A DNA stretch of 64,000 nucleotides from Taxillus chinensis (taxonomy: Eukaryota; Streptophyta; Magnoliopsida; Santalales; Loranthaceae), in contig CM042085.1 in assembly GCA_023512835.1 (NCBI GenBank), positions 42,432,189 through 42,496,188 of the forward strand. Direction: 5' to 3'. Numbering within the stretch: the stretch's first letter is position 1; each line of letters begins with the position of its first letter. The notes beneath the pieces were generated by a model that worked only from the letters and a program-made list of their open reading frames with translations, ran no database searches and had not been told where the DNA came from. This document shows positions 11,210 to 22,599 of this stretch, one piece after another. The position numbers and the translations under genes were made by a program.

Positions 11210-12460
11210 ATGGCCGAACAGCAGTGGAAGGCTTACATACCTTGTGTGAAGAAATCATGGCTGAAAACAGAGCAAGGGAAGATCAGGGACACAACGGCCA
11301 AGGAGGTTATCGGCCAAGGACCTTCATGGATTATGCTAGACTATTATCGGATGAGTATTCAGGCATTAGAAGGGTGCCGGTCCAAGCAAACAACTTCGAG
11401 CCGAAGCCTGCGCCTTCGCAAATGGTTGGGCAAGATGCATTCCGAGGCTCGCCAGATGATCCACACAACCATCTAGCGCGATTCTTGCAAATTTGCGACA
11501 CCATCAAAATTAATGGAGTCTCGGATGACGCCATTAGCGGCGACTCTTTCCGTTTTCCCTGAAGGACCGAGCTCTTGGTTGGTTCCGGTCCTACCCACTG
11601 GCAAAGATACACACATGGGACCAAATGGTGGAGAAGTTTCTCTCCAAGTACTTTCCACCAACAAGAGTTATTCATCTAAGGAGCCAGATAAATCAATTCA
11701 CCCAAAGATGGTGATGAGTCACTATACGAGGCCTGGGAGCGGTTTAAAGACTTGGTGAGGAGGTGTCCTAATCATGGCAGGCCAGAATGGTTACAAGTCG
11801 AATCTTTTTATGCGGTTGCACGCAAATACAAGGAGCATGATAGATGCGGCCGCTGGAGGAGCGTTCATGATGATGGAGCCTTCGGCAGTGGAGCTTATAG
11901 GCGAATGGCGTTGTCAAACCGCCAATGGTCCAATGACGACGCCCAGAGCCGAGCCGGTGGTCAAGATTGCATGTCAAATTCAACTCGGTTCGATGAGTTG
12001 ACAAGGAAGATGGAGTTACGACGAGCAAATGTCGGTAATGGCCGTTCGCATGGAGGGCGTAACCGAACCACCTAAGGCGATTTACGAAGATCTTTCGACC
12101 AAGCCTATACGAAGAAGCCCAATATGTTGGGAATCGAGGTGGAGGATTTCAGCGACAATATCAGAATCCAAACTAGTACCGAATCCTCCTCGGCCCAACA
12201 ACTTTCGAAATCAAGGAGGACCTCACCAATTTCAACAACAACAGCCTTACTTATGGCAAAGGCAGAATAAGGTTCCTGACTTGGGAGCATCACAAGATGG
12301 AGAACATTCTCGGTCACAACTTCCTCCTGGGTTCCAGAAGATGCCTCAACGAAAGGAGGAAGACAAAGAGAAGGCAAAGGATGAAGAGATGCGGAACTTC
12401 TTTTATCAATTTGCTAAGCAAGCAATTGACAGAATGAGTAAGGGGGGAGACAAGGATTGA
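11210..12460 (+). pseudogene. gag: Gag of Athila-like element 1, broken
   Basis: Plus-strand frames carry the Athila gag order: RTFMDYARLLSDEYSGIRRV, PVQANNFEPKPAPSQMVGQD, PDDPHNHLARFLQICDTIKI. After a frame change come the segments around LGWFRSYPL and KYFPP (11560-11660), then RRCPNHGRPEW (11758). A later frame at 12029-12460 is glutamine-rich and ends in FFYQFAKQAIDRM. At least four frame changes were noticed. The conserved core starts around the ATG at 11257; an ATG at 11210 lies in another frame. Orientation is opposite to the flanking LTRs. Confidence 0.75.
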
Positions 12461-12621
12461 GTCCCTTACCACGTCCGTCCAGGATCTTGGGGCTGCCATG
12501 AAGAATATCGAGCAAACAGATTGGCGATTAGCAAATGCAGTTAGGCCATCTTCATCAAATACTTTTCCCTGAATACGAGAGGTCAACCCAAGGGAGCAAT
12601 GCAAAGCTATAATGCTTAGAA

Positions 12622-13075
12622 GTGGGAAAGAACTACCAGTGGAGAGAAGAAAATCGAGCTAACAAAGGAGGAGACGAACGGCTTGCCCAGGAGGAAGCTA
12701 AAGAAGGGGATGCCGAGCAACGTAAGGACCAGACGAAAAAGGTTGGGAGTAGTCAACCGACAATCCGTCAGCCTGAAGTTAGCTCTCCCGCTCCGTATAA
12801 ACCTCCTATGCCGTATCCTCAAAGGCCGAGGAAAAAGAAATTAGATGCTCGGGCCCTAGAATTTTTAGATATCTTCAAGAAGTCGGAGGTGAACATCCCA
12901 TTCATAGAAGCCTTGGAACAGATGCCTGGATATGTCAAATTTCTAAAGGATCTACTGTCCAAGAGGAGAAGTTACACTGATTGTGAGATAGTAGCTCTCA
13001 CCAATGACATTAGTGCAATGGTTCAGACAAGCTACCACCCAAGCTTAAAGATCCGGGTAGTTTCACGCTGACCTG
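12622..13075 (+). pseudogene. Gag-protease linker of Athila-like element 1
   Basis: This frame carries a conserved Athila segment: PMPYPQRPRKKKLDARALEF, then LDIFKKSEVNIPFIEALEQM, PGYVKFLKDLLSKRR, then DCEIVALTNDISAM. In intact relatives this precedes the protease and is followed by a segment on proline and the SFTIPC motif. The N-terminal half is lysine- and glutamate-rich and looks disordered. Downstream the frame is lost near 13070. Confidence 0.75.
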
Positions 13076-13089
13076 TACCATTGGCACCT

Positions 13090-13475
13090 CGCGTTGAGCA
13101 GGCCCTATGTGATTTAGGGGCAAGTATAAATCTGATGCCAATGTCCATTTATCGGCGGCCGGGCTTGACTGGCATAAATCCCACGTCCATATCTTTACAA
13201 TTTGCTGATCGATCGATAGGAAAACCGCGGGCATTATTGAAGATGTTTTAATCAAGGTGGATCGCTTTATCTTCCCAATGGATTTTGTTGTATTGGAAAT
13301 GGAAGAAGATAAAGGAGTCCAATTGATTCTTGGAAGGCCATTCCTCGATCCAGGAAGGGCCTTGATCGATGTAAACTCGGGGGAGTTGACGTGCGTGTGG
13401 ATGAAGACGCAATGGTGTTCAACATGGAGCGTTCGATGCGCAAGGCGAATGATCATTCTAGTGTTATTGGATTGA
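13090..13475 (+). pseudogene. pol: Retropepsin-like domain of Athila-like element 1, broken
   Basis: The aspartic protease motif is read at about 13107-13140 as DLGASINLMP. It is followed in a shifted frame by TSISLQFADRS, then (13257-13400) by VDRFIFPMDFVVLEMEEDKG and LILGRPFLDPGRALIDVNSG, the standard C-terminal half of Athila proteases. Frame changes near 13220 and 13390 break it. Confidence 0.75.
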
Positions 13476-14700
13476 TCAGATTGCTGAATTCGTGGACGCT
13501 TTTTTCGAAGAGAGCTTGATCACCGAAAGCTTGGATCACGAATTGCGACGGTGGATTTTGCGGAGGTGGAACCGAAAGAGACTTATGAAGTCTTGAAATC
13601 CTCAATCGAATCCTCGGCAATCACGAACCGTTGCCGGTTCGAAGCAACTCCCGAACATCCGAGGTACGAGTTCTTGGATACACAAGGGCGTTATCCGTGA
13701 TAGTAGGCTGCGTCCTAATGAGTAGAAGAAACCAGACAGCTACTAGAAGTCTTAAGGGAGCATAAGCGGCCCTGGGGTGGTCTCTGGATGATATAAAAGG
13801 TATAAGTCCAGCGGTCTGCATGCACAAGATACCGATGGAGGAGTCTTATACTCCTACCGTAGAGCGCCAACGCAGGCTCAATCCCTGCAATGAAGGAAGT
13901 CGTTGGCAAGGAGATTCGAAGTGGAGGAAAGGGCATCATATATGCCATTTCAGATAGCTCCTGGGTTAGTCCAAGGTAAGTGGTTCCCAAGAAGGGTGGC
14001 ATGACAGGTGATACGCAATGAGAAGAACGAGCTTATTCCATCCCGCACAATGGACCGGGTGGCGCGTGTGCATTGATTACCGCAAGTTGAATAAAGCCAC
14101 GCGTAAGACCACTTTCCGTTACCTTTCATTGATCAAATGCTAGATCGGTTAGTCGGCTACCCATATTATTGTTTTCTAGACGGTTATTCCGGATACAACC
14201 AGATAGCGCTTGCCCCAGGAGGATCAAGAGAAGACTACATTCACGTGCCCTTTTGGCACGTATGCTTTCCGGCATATGCCATTTGGTCTTTGCAACGCAC
14301 CTGTACCTTTCAAGAGGTGTATGATGGCAATTTTTCAAGGGTTAGTGGAGGACATTATGGAAGTCTTTATGGATGACTTCTCGGTATTCGGTTCAACTTT
14401 TTTCATCCGCCTCCGAAATCTGGAAACCGTGTTAGTCCGATGCAAGGAAAAGGATCTGGTCTTGAATCGGGAGAAGTGTCACTTCATGGTCAAGGAAGGA
14501 GTTGTCCTTGGGCATAGAGTGTCCGCACTGGTTGGAAGTAGATAGAGCAAAGATCTCTACCATTGAGAGTCTACCTCCTCCCACTAATGTGAAGGGCATC
14601 CGGAGCTTTCGGGTCATGCGGGGTTTTATCGGCGGTTCATCAAAGACTTCTCAAAAATTGCCAAGCCTCTAAGCATGCTTTTAGAGAAGGATGTTCCTTT
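13476..14700 (+). pseudogene. pol: Reverse transcriptase of Athila-like element 1, broken
   Basis: Reverse transcriptase copies element RNA into DNA. Pieces in order are [10 protein letters not shown] (about 14060), RLVGYPYYCFLDGYSGYNQI (14146-14205), HMPFGLCNAPVPFKRCMMAI and EDIMEVFMDDFSVFGS (14210-14400; the catalytic F-M-D-D box is present), then EKCHFMVKEGVVLGHRVS. A shifted frame then gives the KISTIESLPPP-like and [21 protein letters not shown] segments to about 14690. The stretch 13476-14000 is heavily scrambled and only the pre-RT region can be guessed there. Confidence 0.75.
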
Positions 14701-15240
14701 CATATTTTCGGAAGATCGCCTTCAGGCCTTTACGATGTTGAAAGAGAAGCTCGGTTCAAGACCGGTGATAAGTGGCTCCCAGGCCGGTCACAACCCTTTG
14801 AGTGATGTGTGATGCAAGTGACTTTGCGGTCGGAGCGGTGCTTGGGCGAAACGGGACAAAATTTTCAGGGCAATATATTATGCCGGTCCACACTCAATGA
14901 GGCCCAGCTCAATTACACTACTACTGAAGAAGGAGTTACTTGTCGTGGTGTTTGCTTGTGATAAGTTTCCTGGTCATATCTTCAGGGCACTAAGGTCATT
15001 GTTTACACCGACCACGCTGCCCTGAGATATTTGTTCAGCAAGAAGGATGCAAAACCCAGGTTGATTAGATGGGTTTTGTTACTCCAAGAGTTTGATCTTG
15101 GAGATTAAAGACTTGAAGGGGACTTCTAACACCGTGGCGGACCATTTGTCAAGGCTCGAGCTAGGGGAAGGTAGTACTCAAGGTGCTACTATTTCCGACA
15201 CCTTCCCCGATGAGCAGCTCTTTGTAGGCTGAAGCAAAGA
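14700..15240 (+). pseudogene. pol: RNase H of Athila-like element 1, broken
   Basis: RNase H removes the RNA strand during reverse transcription. Fragments include VMCDASDFAVGAVLGRN (about 14805-14855), LNEAQLNYTTTEKELL-like sequence around 14900, and [20 protein letters not shown] with [15 protein letters not shown] (14990-15095). Each is in a different frame from its neighbour. Stops follow in the 15100-15230 segment corresponding to the end of the domain. Confidence 0.65.
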
Positions 15241-15560
15241 CGCCATGGTTTGCTGATATAGTGAACTACCATGCATGTGACTATGTACTGCAGAGTTCAC
15301 TTATCAGGAAAAGAAGAGGTTCCTCTTTAATGCAAGAAGATACATTTGGGATGAGCCTGTTCTATACCGGCTATGTGTTGATCGATCATCGAAAAATGTG
15401 TGCAAGAAGAGGAAGTGGACAGCATACTTGACGCATTGTCATTCATCCGACTATCCTGGCCATTTAGGAGTACAAAGGACGGTGGCAAAGATCCTACAAA
15501 GTGGGTTTTACTGGCCAACCATGTTGAGTGACACATACACCTTTGTTAAGACATGTGATC
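15241..15560 (+). pseudogene. pol: Integrase zinc-binding domain of Athila-like element 1, cut by an insertion
   Basis: The stretch reads through TRYIWDEPVLYR-like sequence (15320-15370), then HCHSSDYPGHLGVQRTVAKI and LQSGFYWPTMLSDTYTF. These form the H-H part of the HHCC integrase zinc finger. The first cysteine codon is followed at once by the TGATC duplication and the inserted element at 15561. The domain resumes at 25406. Confidence 0.75.
15556..15560. repeat. Target-site duplication TGATC, left copy
   Basis: TGATC precedes TGTAAGACCC and matches 25406-25410. Confidence 0.85.
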
Positions 15561-15848
15561 TGTAAGACCCGTAAAATTTTTAGCTATTTAAGTTCTTACT
15601 TAAAGAGTAATAATAATAAAATAATAATAATGTTATTGTTAACAATAGTTAGAAAGGATATTTTAGATATTATCACGATAAAAATAAGCACCCAATATAG
15701 TCATTCAAATAACATGTGACTAATAAGTAGTCGTTAGAATAGTAACTAGCCGTTATGAATAGTATCCGTTTGGACTTCCATAAATAGGTATGAGCATGAG
15801 ATTTTATTTATAAGAGAGTATAGAAGTAAGAAGAAGAAGAATAGAGTT

Positions 15849-16134
15849 ATGGCATCAAGTTCTCAAGTCTTCGCCATCCGAGAATAGTGTACGCGATGAA
15901 GATCGGCGAGCAATACGACTTGAAGTTACAAAGCTATGCTTTGCTATAGATGAGCTAAATGCTCGTGTCCAATGGCTGCAATATAATGCAACGAGACACA
16001 GGGAGAAGTTTGAGGTTATTCGTGCGACAACCACGACAATGTTAGCCAGAAGGGTAGTGCGATTCTCTTGCCGAGCACAACACGTCTTACGCACCTACGC
16101 TAATACAATTCAAGAAATTTTACGAAGGCCATAG
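15849..16134 (+). pseudogene. Degenerate small reading frame in the left LTR, function unknown
   Basis: From the ATG (MASSSQ) one frame stops early. A shifted frame then reads ENSVRDEDRRAIRLEVTKLC, FAIDELNARVQWLQYNATRH, and near the end TYANTIQEILRRP and a stop at 16132. It is charged and helical in appearance, with no known domain recognised. A diverged relative lies at 21640-21931, just inside the element, with the same MASS start and the same REIL-RP end. It is also present in the right LTR at 22317-22599. Confidence 0.45.
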
Positions 16135-16970
16135 AATATGATATTAATGTTTATATTTAAGTTTATAATATTTTATGCTATAATGTTATCTTACTTTATT
16201 GTTTAGTGATTATGCAATTATATTATTTTATCCGCGTAAATATTAAATACGTTATAAAAATAATAATAAAATAATTTCTTATATGTCATAAAAATTTTAG
16301 ATGCTATATATTATGTCATTTAGTTTCTTAAACCAAATTACTATGGGTAAGTAAGTATTACAAGCCTTAACTTTACCAAAAGTATAAAACATAGGTAAGG
16401 CCCAAAAATTTGAATGAGGCAGATTCTGGAGGTCCCATTCAAAAATTCATAACTTGAGTTATATAGATCCAATTGACATAAAACCAAATCCCATTTTTTC
16501 ATTTATGACTTAGCTATAACGTGTAAAAATTTCAGAATTTAATATGAAGCCAATCAATTCCAGAATTTAAAATACTACACATAGGTTCAGTATGAACGGG
16601 TAAACATTTTAGTATGACTTTAAAATTCAATAACTTTTGTCATACATATTCAAAAATTATAAAATTGATACCCATTTGTAGATATTTGAGTTAGTAATGC
16701 AATACAATTGGCCATTTGTCAAAAACTACAAAATTAAAAACGTTATAATTGAATTAGTAGGAGTACACCAATGTGGACTTTTGATGCCAAAGGAACCTTC
16801 TAGGTTGAAAAGTCTTAAAACATTTTTTAAATGGTAGGAGAAGATACCCACGTTTTAAGAGAGGATAATAGGAATAAAATAAAGTATTTTATATATTTTA
16901 CATAATTTAATTTGATGCCAAAGTCAAATTCATACACTACTTTCACACTACACACCTACCACCATCCTTG

Positions 16971-16981
16971 CCTATATAAGG
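16971..16981 (+). promoter_or_regulatory. Probable LTR promoter TATA box, left LTR
   Basis: CCTATATAAGG stands about 30 bases before a CTCTTAAGCACAAATCC segment that would be a typical transcription start. The same sequence is at 23438-23448 in the right LTR. It lies upstream of the probable leader intron. Confidence 0.6.
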
Positions 16982-17136
16982 AGTGTCTTGCCTCTCCTCT
17001 TAAGCACAAATCCCTCAAGCCACACCACGAAATATCCCTCTCAAAACACTCCCTTAAGCCCTCTTAACATCCCAAATACTCTACTCAAATCCTCTTTTGC
17101 TTTTGGTACTTACCAAGCGTCGAAGTTCTACGAAAG

Positions 17137-17430
17137 GTAATACTTAAGATTTTTGAAATTTTTAAGTCGCTTCTTATTTATTATGTAGATCTATATGGTT
17201 GGTTTTACCACCTCATATATACTATATTCATGGTTGGTTTTACCACCTTACATATGTTATTTATATGATTAGTTGTACCACCTCGTATATACATACATGG
17301 TTGGCCTTGCCACCTCATATACATACCTGTGTAATTATTTTAAATTATAGTATTTTATCATAGCGTTGTCATTCTATAATTCAAGTGAAAAGATGAGAAT
17401 ATTAACTTATGTTTTTATTTTTATTTTAAG
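17137..17430 (+). other. Probable leader intron in the left LTR
   Basis: A donor CGAAAG/GTAATAC and an acceptor TTTTATTTTAAG/GTTC bound an AT-rich 294-base segment with three GGTT(T/G)TACCACCT-like repeats. Upstream lies a TATA box and downstream, within 40 bases, the ATG of the 104-residue frame. The right LTR repeats this at 23603-23896. Splicing is inferred only from these signals. Confidence 0.5.
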
Positions 17431-17468
17431 GTTCTAGATATCGGAAGATTGTAAGGAACGACTTCCAA

Positions 17469-17783
17469 AATGAATTCCCCGACAATCGCCCTTCTTCTTC
17501 TTTGGCCCCAATTGTTAATGCTTGAACCTCACAAGTATCCCCATCCTTATCTCCTCCTGATCGTCCCTTTAGACCCGTGTCTAATATCCCCTCATGGTTA
17601 AGGTGGAAGACACGTAGGAAAAATAAGCTTATCGAACGTCTTTTCCGTTCACCCAATACAAGAAGTAAATCTTATTCAAAAACTCTCAAGGCATATAACC
17701 TAGTTAGTGCACAACTCAAGGCTTATGATGCATGGGATCGAAATAGGATATGGAACAGCAATAGAAGTGGGAACCCAAATTAA
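17469..17783 (+). pseudogene. Left-LTR copy of the 104-residue basic reading frame, disrupted
   Basis: The C-terminal part SNIPSWLRWKTRRKNKLIER to RNRIWNSNRSGNPN is identical to the right-LTR copy. The N-terminal part carries a frame difference after ALLLL and a TGA where the right LTR has TCA (near 17522). Only the right LTR retains the full frame. Confidence 0.5.
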
Positions 17784-18938
17784 TATTCAACCCCACAAGC
17801 ACGGTATGCCTATTAAAAGATATAAGTTAAAGTATGATATATATATATATATATATAAGGAGATATGTGTGATATTGAACTTTTCAAGCATTAATGCTAA
17901 TTTAGTGTTTTGATATTTTTAAGGTTTAGAACGCGGAGAACGACAAGCGATAGTAAGGGTTTTTCTTATCCTCTTTTTCTTTTTCATTATAGTCTATATT
18001 TCGTAAGGGTTTTCTTCTCATTCCCTTTTTCTTTTTCATTATAATCTATATTTCATTATTATTGTAAGGGACTTTTCTCTTCCTCTTTATCTTGTTTTAT
18101 TTGGCATTATTATTATAAGAGTTTTATGTTTCTTATTCTTCTATTTCCATTTTATTGTTGAGAACATTAGTCTCTTTTTAATCTCTCTCTTGATAATCTA
18201 TGCTATTGATTGGGGTAGATAACCATTTTGATATTCGTGGTTATCCTTGTTAACCTTGAATGTTTTATTGGAATTCTATGATATGCCTCATGTTATGTAT
18301 GCTAAAGTTGTTATAATCTCTTATGTTTGGACAAAGTAAGTTTATGATGGGTGGTTCCAGGAAAGACCTCCAATGCATTGGGTAAAGAACATCACTGGAG
18401 AGTGTCAATCCACTTGATAATATGTTATGTTATGATATGGGTATCTGGGTAGTTAACCTGGATCATGATGTTCAAACATAATCTTCCATGTTATGATTTT
18501 CTTGTGAAATGTTGATCATGTATGATGTGTAAATATTATATTTCCTATGTTCGATATCTTCATGATTTTTCCTTACCCACTTATGTTTACCCTTATGGGC
18601 TATTTGAGCTCACCCTTTTTTATGATTTCTTTTCCAACCCCCGGTAATTAAGGGATGGAGAAACTAGGATAAGGAGTCGAGAAGTGCTTGGAAATAAAGT
18701 TGTGTGAAAATTTAAAGATTTATTAAGTTGTTTGCTCGTGTGCTTTGTTATGTAATAATGGGTTATGGATACTTAGTCTCTAAACCCCTAAACCTTAAAG
18801 ATCTTGGATTGAAATTTGTAATAATGAATGGTTTGTTTGATTAAATAAGTAATAGTTTGAAATTGATATAAAATTTGTATATTTATTTTCCGCTAACGCA
18901 CCCTGGTTTGGAAGTCTCAAATTTGGGGGCGTTACGGT

Positions 18939-18950
18939 TGGTATCATAGC
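18939..18950 (+). other. Primer-binding site of the LARD-type element
   Basis: TGGTATCATAGC, one mismatch from the initiator-methionine tRNA site TGGTATCAGAGC, lies two bases after the left LTR. Confidence 0.8.
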
Positions 18951-20560
18951 GAGGTTTAGTATAGGTTAGAGACCGAGTCTTAGAAATATGAAGTGTGATA
19001 CGTAAGTTGAAGGTCTTAGAATGATAATTTTGTATAAAGCATAGAAATAAAGTATAGCATGCTACAAGAAATCAAAATTAATAAAACTTTAAGTAAACGA
19101 TAAGATTATTGTTAGAAAATTATATTTCGTTTATTGATGGACTAACGGGTATTTTGTGTATATATCTTGAAAGAAGCGAGACATGGTGAAATTCTAGTAA
19201 ATGACACGGTGAAAGGTATGTTATCAAGTCTTCAACGTGATTTTAGGACAACACACTCGTGAAAGGTACGTCATTCGGCACGCTACAAAATAAAATAATA
19301 GTAGTGTATATCACACACAACCACAAATTATTTTTATTCGGAAGGAAATATTACATAACGAAAATTATACCAACATTGCGATAATATAGAACGGATAGAT
19401 TGTCATCGAACGGTATGAAAATTGGACTAAACACTTCGTCCATGAAAAATAAAAATGTTACAAAAATAACAAGAAAGGTAAACAAGATCTTGACAAGGGA
19501 AAACATTTTTTGTAACGAAGGGAAGGAGTGGTTGTTTCGCCGGATTAAAGCTTGTCGTAAGAATAACACGTTCGTCGGAGAAATGATAGCAATCAAAACT
19601 AGTTCGTAGAGCGTTAGTTAGCAAGGAAATCAAGTCATCAAGGTTGAAAAGAACATCACCAAGCAAGTCTTCGACATCAACATGGATTAGCCGAAGTCGG
19701 TGATGCTAGATGAAGAACGGCAAGGGTGTAGCCGAAAGGGTGCGGGACGACGAAGTCAAGATGCCTATAATGGAGAATATGTGGTGAGGGTTAAAAGTAT
19801 GAACATGTGGTTGAAAAAAAAATAGAAAAGGAAAAGTAAAAGTAAAATAATAATAGAATTTTAAATAATAAAGTGGAGATTCACGTTCACTTCAACAATA
19901 ATTGCTAGCCCAAATCAATTATAGGCCTACCGAATTCGGGTATATGTAATTAGGCTCGAACCAGCTCGATAACAAGCAGGCCTCGTAAGTGGCAAATCAT
20001 CAACCACTACTCCAGCAGAAACGCATAGGAACCGAACCAAGACGTTCGAATCTTCAAACAAGGTGACACCATTAGGCCACCTCCCAAGCAAGATACAAGT
20101 AAGTAGCCCGATTTAACGTAAGGACTATAATGCTCGGTTAGAGAAGCAAATAAATGATGACCCCTTAATTTAAATTATGAAATATCACTATTACAACATG
20201 TTATGTTTAACTTATGTTACCATTTTAAGTTTAAGTAACCCTTATATTTTTTTTATATACCACGGTTATTTTATTTTTGATATATATTCCTTTCTTTAAT
20301 GCCCAAGTAAATACCTATCATCTTGTTCCATGCTTTAAGTTAAGAATCCTAACTTCAATATTGCGGCACGCTGAAGCTACATAGGTATAGATTTACTACA
20401 CGTTAACGCTATATCATGCATGCCTTATACCGCACGCCAAAGGCACTCACCCATGCTCTTGCTATATGTAGAAGTTAATGCACCCATGCTTCTAAGACAC
20501 GGTTAAGTTATCTTTTAGCTTGCTTTTTCTTACACGCTAAGTTTACCCACCCCAACAAAT
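18951..20560 (+). other. Internal region of the LARD-type element without a recognisable gene
   Basis: This is about 1.6 kb of AT-rich sequence. A lysine-rich plus-strand frame at 19400-19609 has no recognised domain and no clear signals, so I do not call it a gene. Direct words such as CGTGAAAGGTA(T/C)GT recur near 19200-19270. Confidence 0.5.
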
Positions 20561-20564
20561 AGCA

Positions 20565-20632
20565 CTATAAATGGAAGTATGCGCCATTTCCATAGTTCTA
20601 GACCTAGACAACAATTTCTATTTAGTTGAAAA
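20565..20632 (+). promoter_or_regulatory. TATA-like element and leader before the LOG fragment
   Basis: CACTATAAATGGAAG at 20563 lies about 70 bases before the ATG at 20633, with a CA- and A-rich leader between. It has the look of a plant core promoter and could have been captured together with the LOG copy. This is inference. Confidence 0.35.
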
Positions 20633-21230
20633 ATGGCTTCCTACTATAAACTACCACGAAACTCAAGGTTCCAACGAGTTGGTGTTCTTGGAGGAAAAAC
20701 CATTGGGAAGAAAGAGTGTTATAAGATCGCAACCATAGAACTCGGTGAGGAACTTGTCTCTAAAGGGTTAGACGTTGTCCGCAATTGCAAAATTATTGGA
20801 CTTCCGGAGCTTTTGTCTCAAGTCGTTCGCTCGACGGGAGGACATATATCTACACATTCGAGCATGGAAACATGATCTCCGAACTCCATCAACGAAAGGA
20901 AGAAGTCGCTAGACTCTCTCGATTGCTTCATTATACTTCCTGGAGACCTTGGAGCTATGGAGGAATTCATGGAAATTGTCACTGGGCTCAACTAGGTATC
21001 CATGATAAACCCATAGGCTTACTTAATATAGGTGGATTTTTTGACCCCTTTATAGCCCAAATCGATATCGCCATCGAAGAAGGTTTCATTAAACCATCAC
21101 AAAAGAAGATCATCATCGTAAGTAAGCAAGCGCGAAGGATCTACTAAGGAAAATGGAGGCATATAAGCCAACACGTGAAGGTGCTATTTCAAAGGACCTT
21201 TGGGAAGTCAAGTTGGATCATCGAATCTAG
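20633..21230 (+). pseudogene. LOG: LOG-like cytokinin riboside 5'-monophosphate phosphoribohydrolase, intronless decayed copy
   Basis: LOG enzymes release active cytokinin bases from their nucleotides. The first frame reads SRFQRVGVLGGKTIGKKECY, then IATIELGEELVSKGLDVV, matching the LOG N-terminus. A second frame has SELHQRKEEVARLS (family MHQRKAEMAR). A third holds DCFIILPGDLGAMEEFMEIV, where the family's PGGxGTxxE signature has become PGDLGAMEE. The second frame resumes with WAQLGIHDKPIGLLNIGGFF and AIEEGFIKPSQKKIIIVS, and another frame ends with DLLRKMEAYKP. The family's GGGSxGLMG is degraded and part of the middle is missing. No intron is seen although plant LOG genes are multi-exon. It sits inside a non-autonomous LTR element. 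Confidence 0.8.
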
Positions 21231-21639
21231 ACAACATCTAGAAAACCACTTAGCTCCATCATAATTTGAAATTTGTATGGTGTATTTTATTTCACGTATT
21301 TTATTTTGTTTTAAATAAATGATGCCTTTAACCCTATGTCATCGTATAACCCTAGAATTTTTAAGAGTGATATTATAAACATAATAAATGGAAAGTAATA
21401 ATATTGGTGATAATGTCTAGGACACGTTTTATAATGTGAAACCACAAATCTTAGTCAATATTTTATATCTATAGAAAGTGATTGATATGATTTTGATTGA
21501 TGATAGAACAAGTCTATTTTGACATTTGAGAACCTATATCGATTATAATATCATTGTCATTAGTCAGTACTCTAAGCAAGTGCTATATATAAAATATAAA
21601 CAGAAGGAGAAGATAATCTTTAGGAAGCGATGCAACGAT

Positions 21640-21931
21640 ATGGCATCATCCAACTCTCATGTGTATATACTCGAATCTAGCACCACGCGAGATGAAGATC
21701 GACGAAGGGTGCGGGCTGAGATTACAAGACTACTCTTTACCGTAGATGAACCGACACCCCGTAATCATTGGCTACTATTAGAGCAAACAAGGATGAGGGA
21801 AAAGGCTAATCTCATCCAGGTGCGACCACATCGGCAATGTTAGCAGAAGGACAATGTGGCTCTCTGCAGAAGCTCGCTTAACCCTCAGGGTTTATGCGAG
21901 CACAATTCGAGAAATATTGAATAGGCCGTAG
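21640..21931 (+). pseudogene. Internal paralogue of the LTR small reading frame
   Basis: The frame reads MASSNSHVYILESSTTRDED, then RRRVRAEITRLLFTVDE, and stops at 21843. A shifted frame retains a TLRVYASTIREILNRP-like end at about 21929. The order and spacing match the frame in both LTRs (15849-16134, 22317-22599) at clearly lower identity. It lies 100 bases before the polypurine tract. Function unknown. Confidence 0.5.
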
Positions 21932-22014
21932 AAAGTAATTATAATTTTCTCCTTGGGACCATGAGCTTTTGTGATAACGAAGGTACGAAATAATTTCGAG
22001 GACGAAATTTCTTT

Positions 22015-22027
22015 AAGGAGGGTAGGA
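22015..22027 (+). other. Polypurine tract of the LARD-type element
   Basis: AAGGAGGGTAGGA precedes the right LTR and follows TTCGAGGACGAAATTTC, the usual chromovirus 3' module. Confidence 0.8.
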
Positions 22028-22316
22028 TGTAAGACCCACAAAATTTTTAGCTATTTAAGTTCTTACTTAAAGAGTAATAATAATAAAATAATAATAATGT
22101 TATTGTTAACAATAGTTAGAAAGGATATTTTAGATATTATCACGATAAAAATAAGCACCCAATATAGTCATTCAAATAACATGTGACTAATAAGTAGTCG
22201 TTAGAATAGTAACTAGCCGTTATGAATAGTATCCGTTTGGACTTCCATAAATAGGTATGAGCATGAGATTTTATTTATAAGAGAGTATAGAAGTAAGAAG
22301 AAGAAGAATAAGAGTT

Positions 22317-22599
22317 ATGGCATCAAGTTCTCAAGATCGCCATCCGAGAATAGTGTACGCGATGAAGATCGGCGAGCAATACGACTTGAAGTTACAAAGC
22401 TATGCTTTGCTATAGATGAGCTAAATGCTCGTGTCCAATGGCTGCAATATAATGCAACGAGACACGGGGAGAAGTTTGAGGTTATTCGTGCGACAACCAC
22501 GACAATGTTAGCCGAAGGGTTGTGCGGTTCTACTGCCAAGCACAACACGTCTTACGCACCTACGCTAATACAATTCAAGAAATTTTACGAAGGCCATAG
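22317..22599 (+). pseudogene. Degenerate small reading frame in the right LTR
   Basis: This is the second-LTR copy of the frame at 15849-16134, with a different short deletion after MASSSQ, so the beginning is out of frame in both copies. The shared body DEDRRAIRLEVTKLCFAID is intact. Function unknown. Confidence 0.45.

Larger units (their letters stand above)
15561..18936 (+). repeat. Left LTR of the LARD-type element
   Basis: It starts TGTAAGACCCG and ends GGGGGCGTTACG; the terminal CA has become CG. It matches 22028-25405 along its whole length. It contains a degenerate reading frame (15849-16134), a TATA box, a probable leader intron and a second reading frame, then 1.1 kb with no gene seen (17914-18936), rich in TTTTCTT and TTATG words. 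The stretch 16135-16960 is AT-rich with no gene seen. Confidence 0.9.

Noticed and set aside
19351..19666. Overlapping lysine-rich and phenylalanine-rich frames in the LARD-type internal region
   Set aside because: They are complementary shadows in AT-rich DNA with no recognised domain or promoter-like signal.
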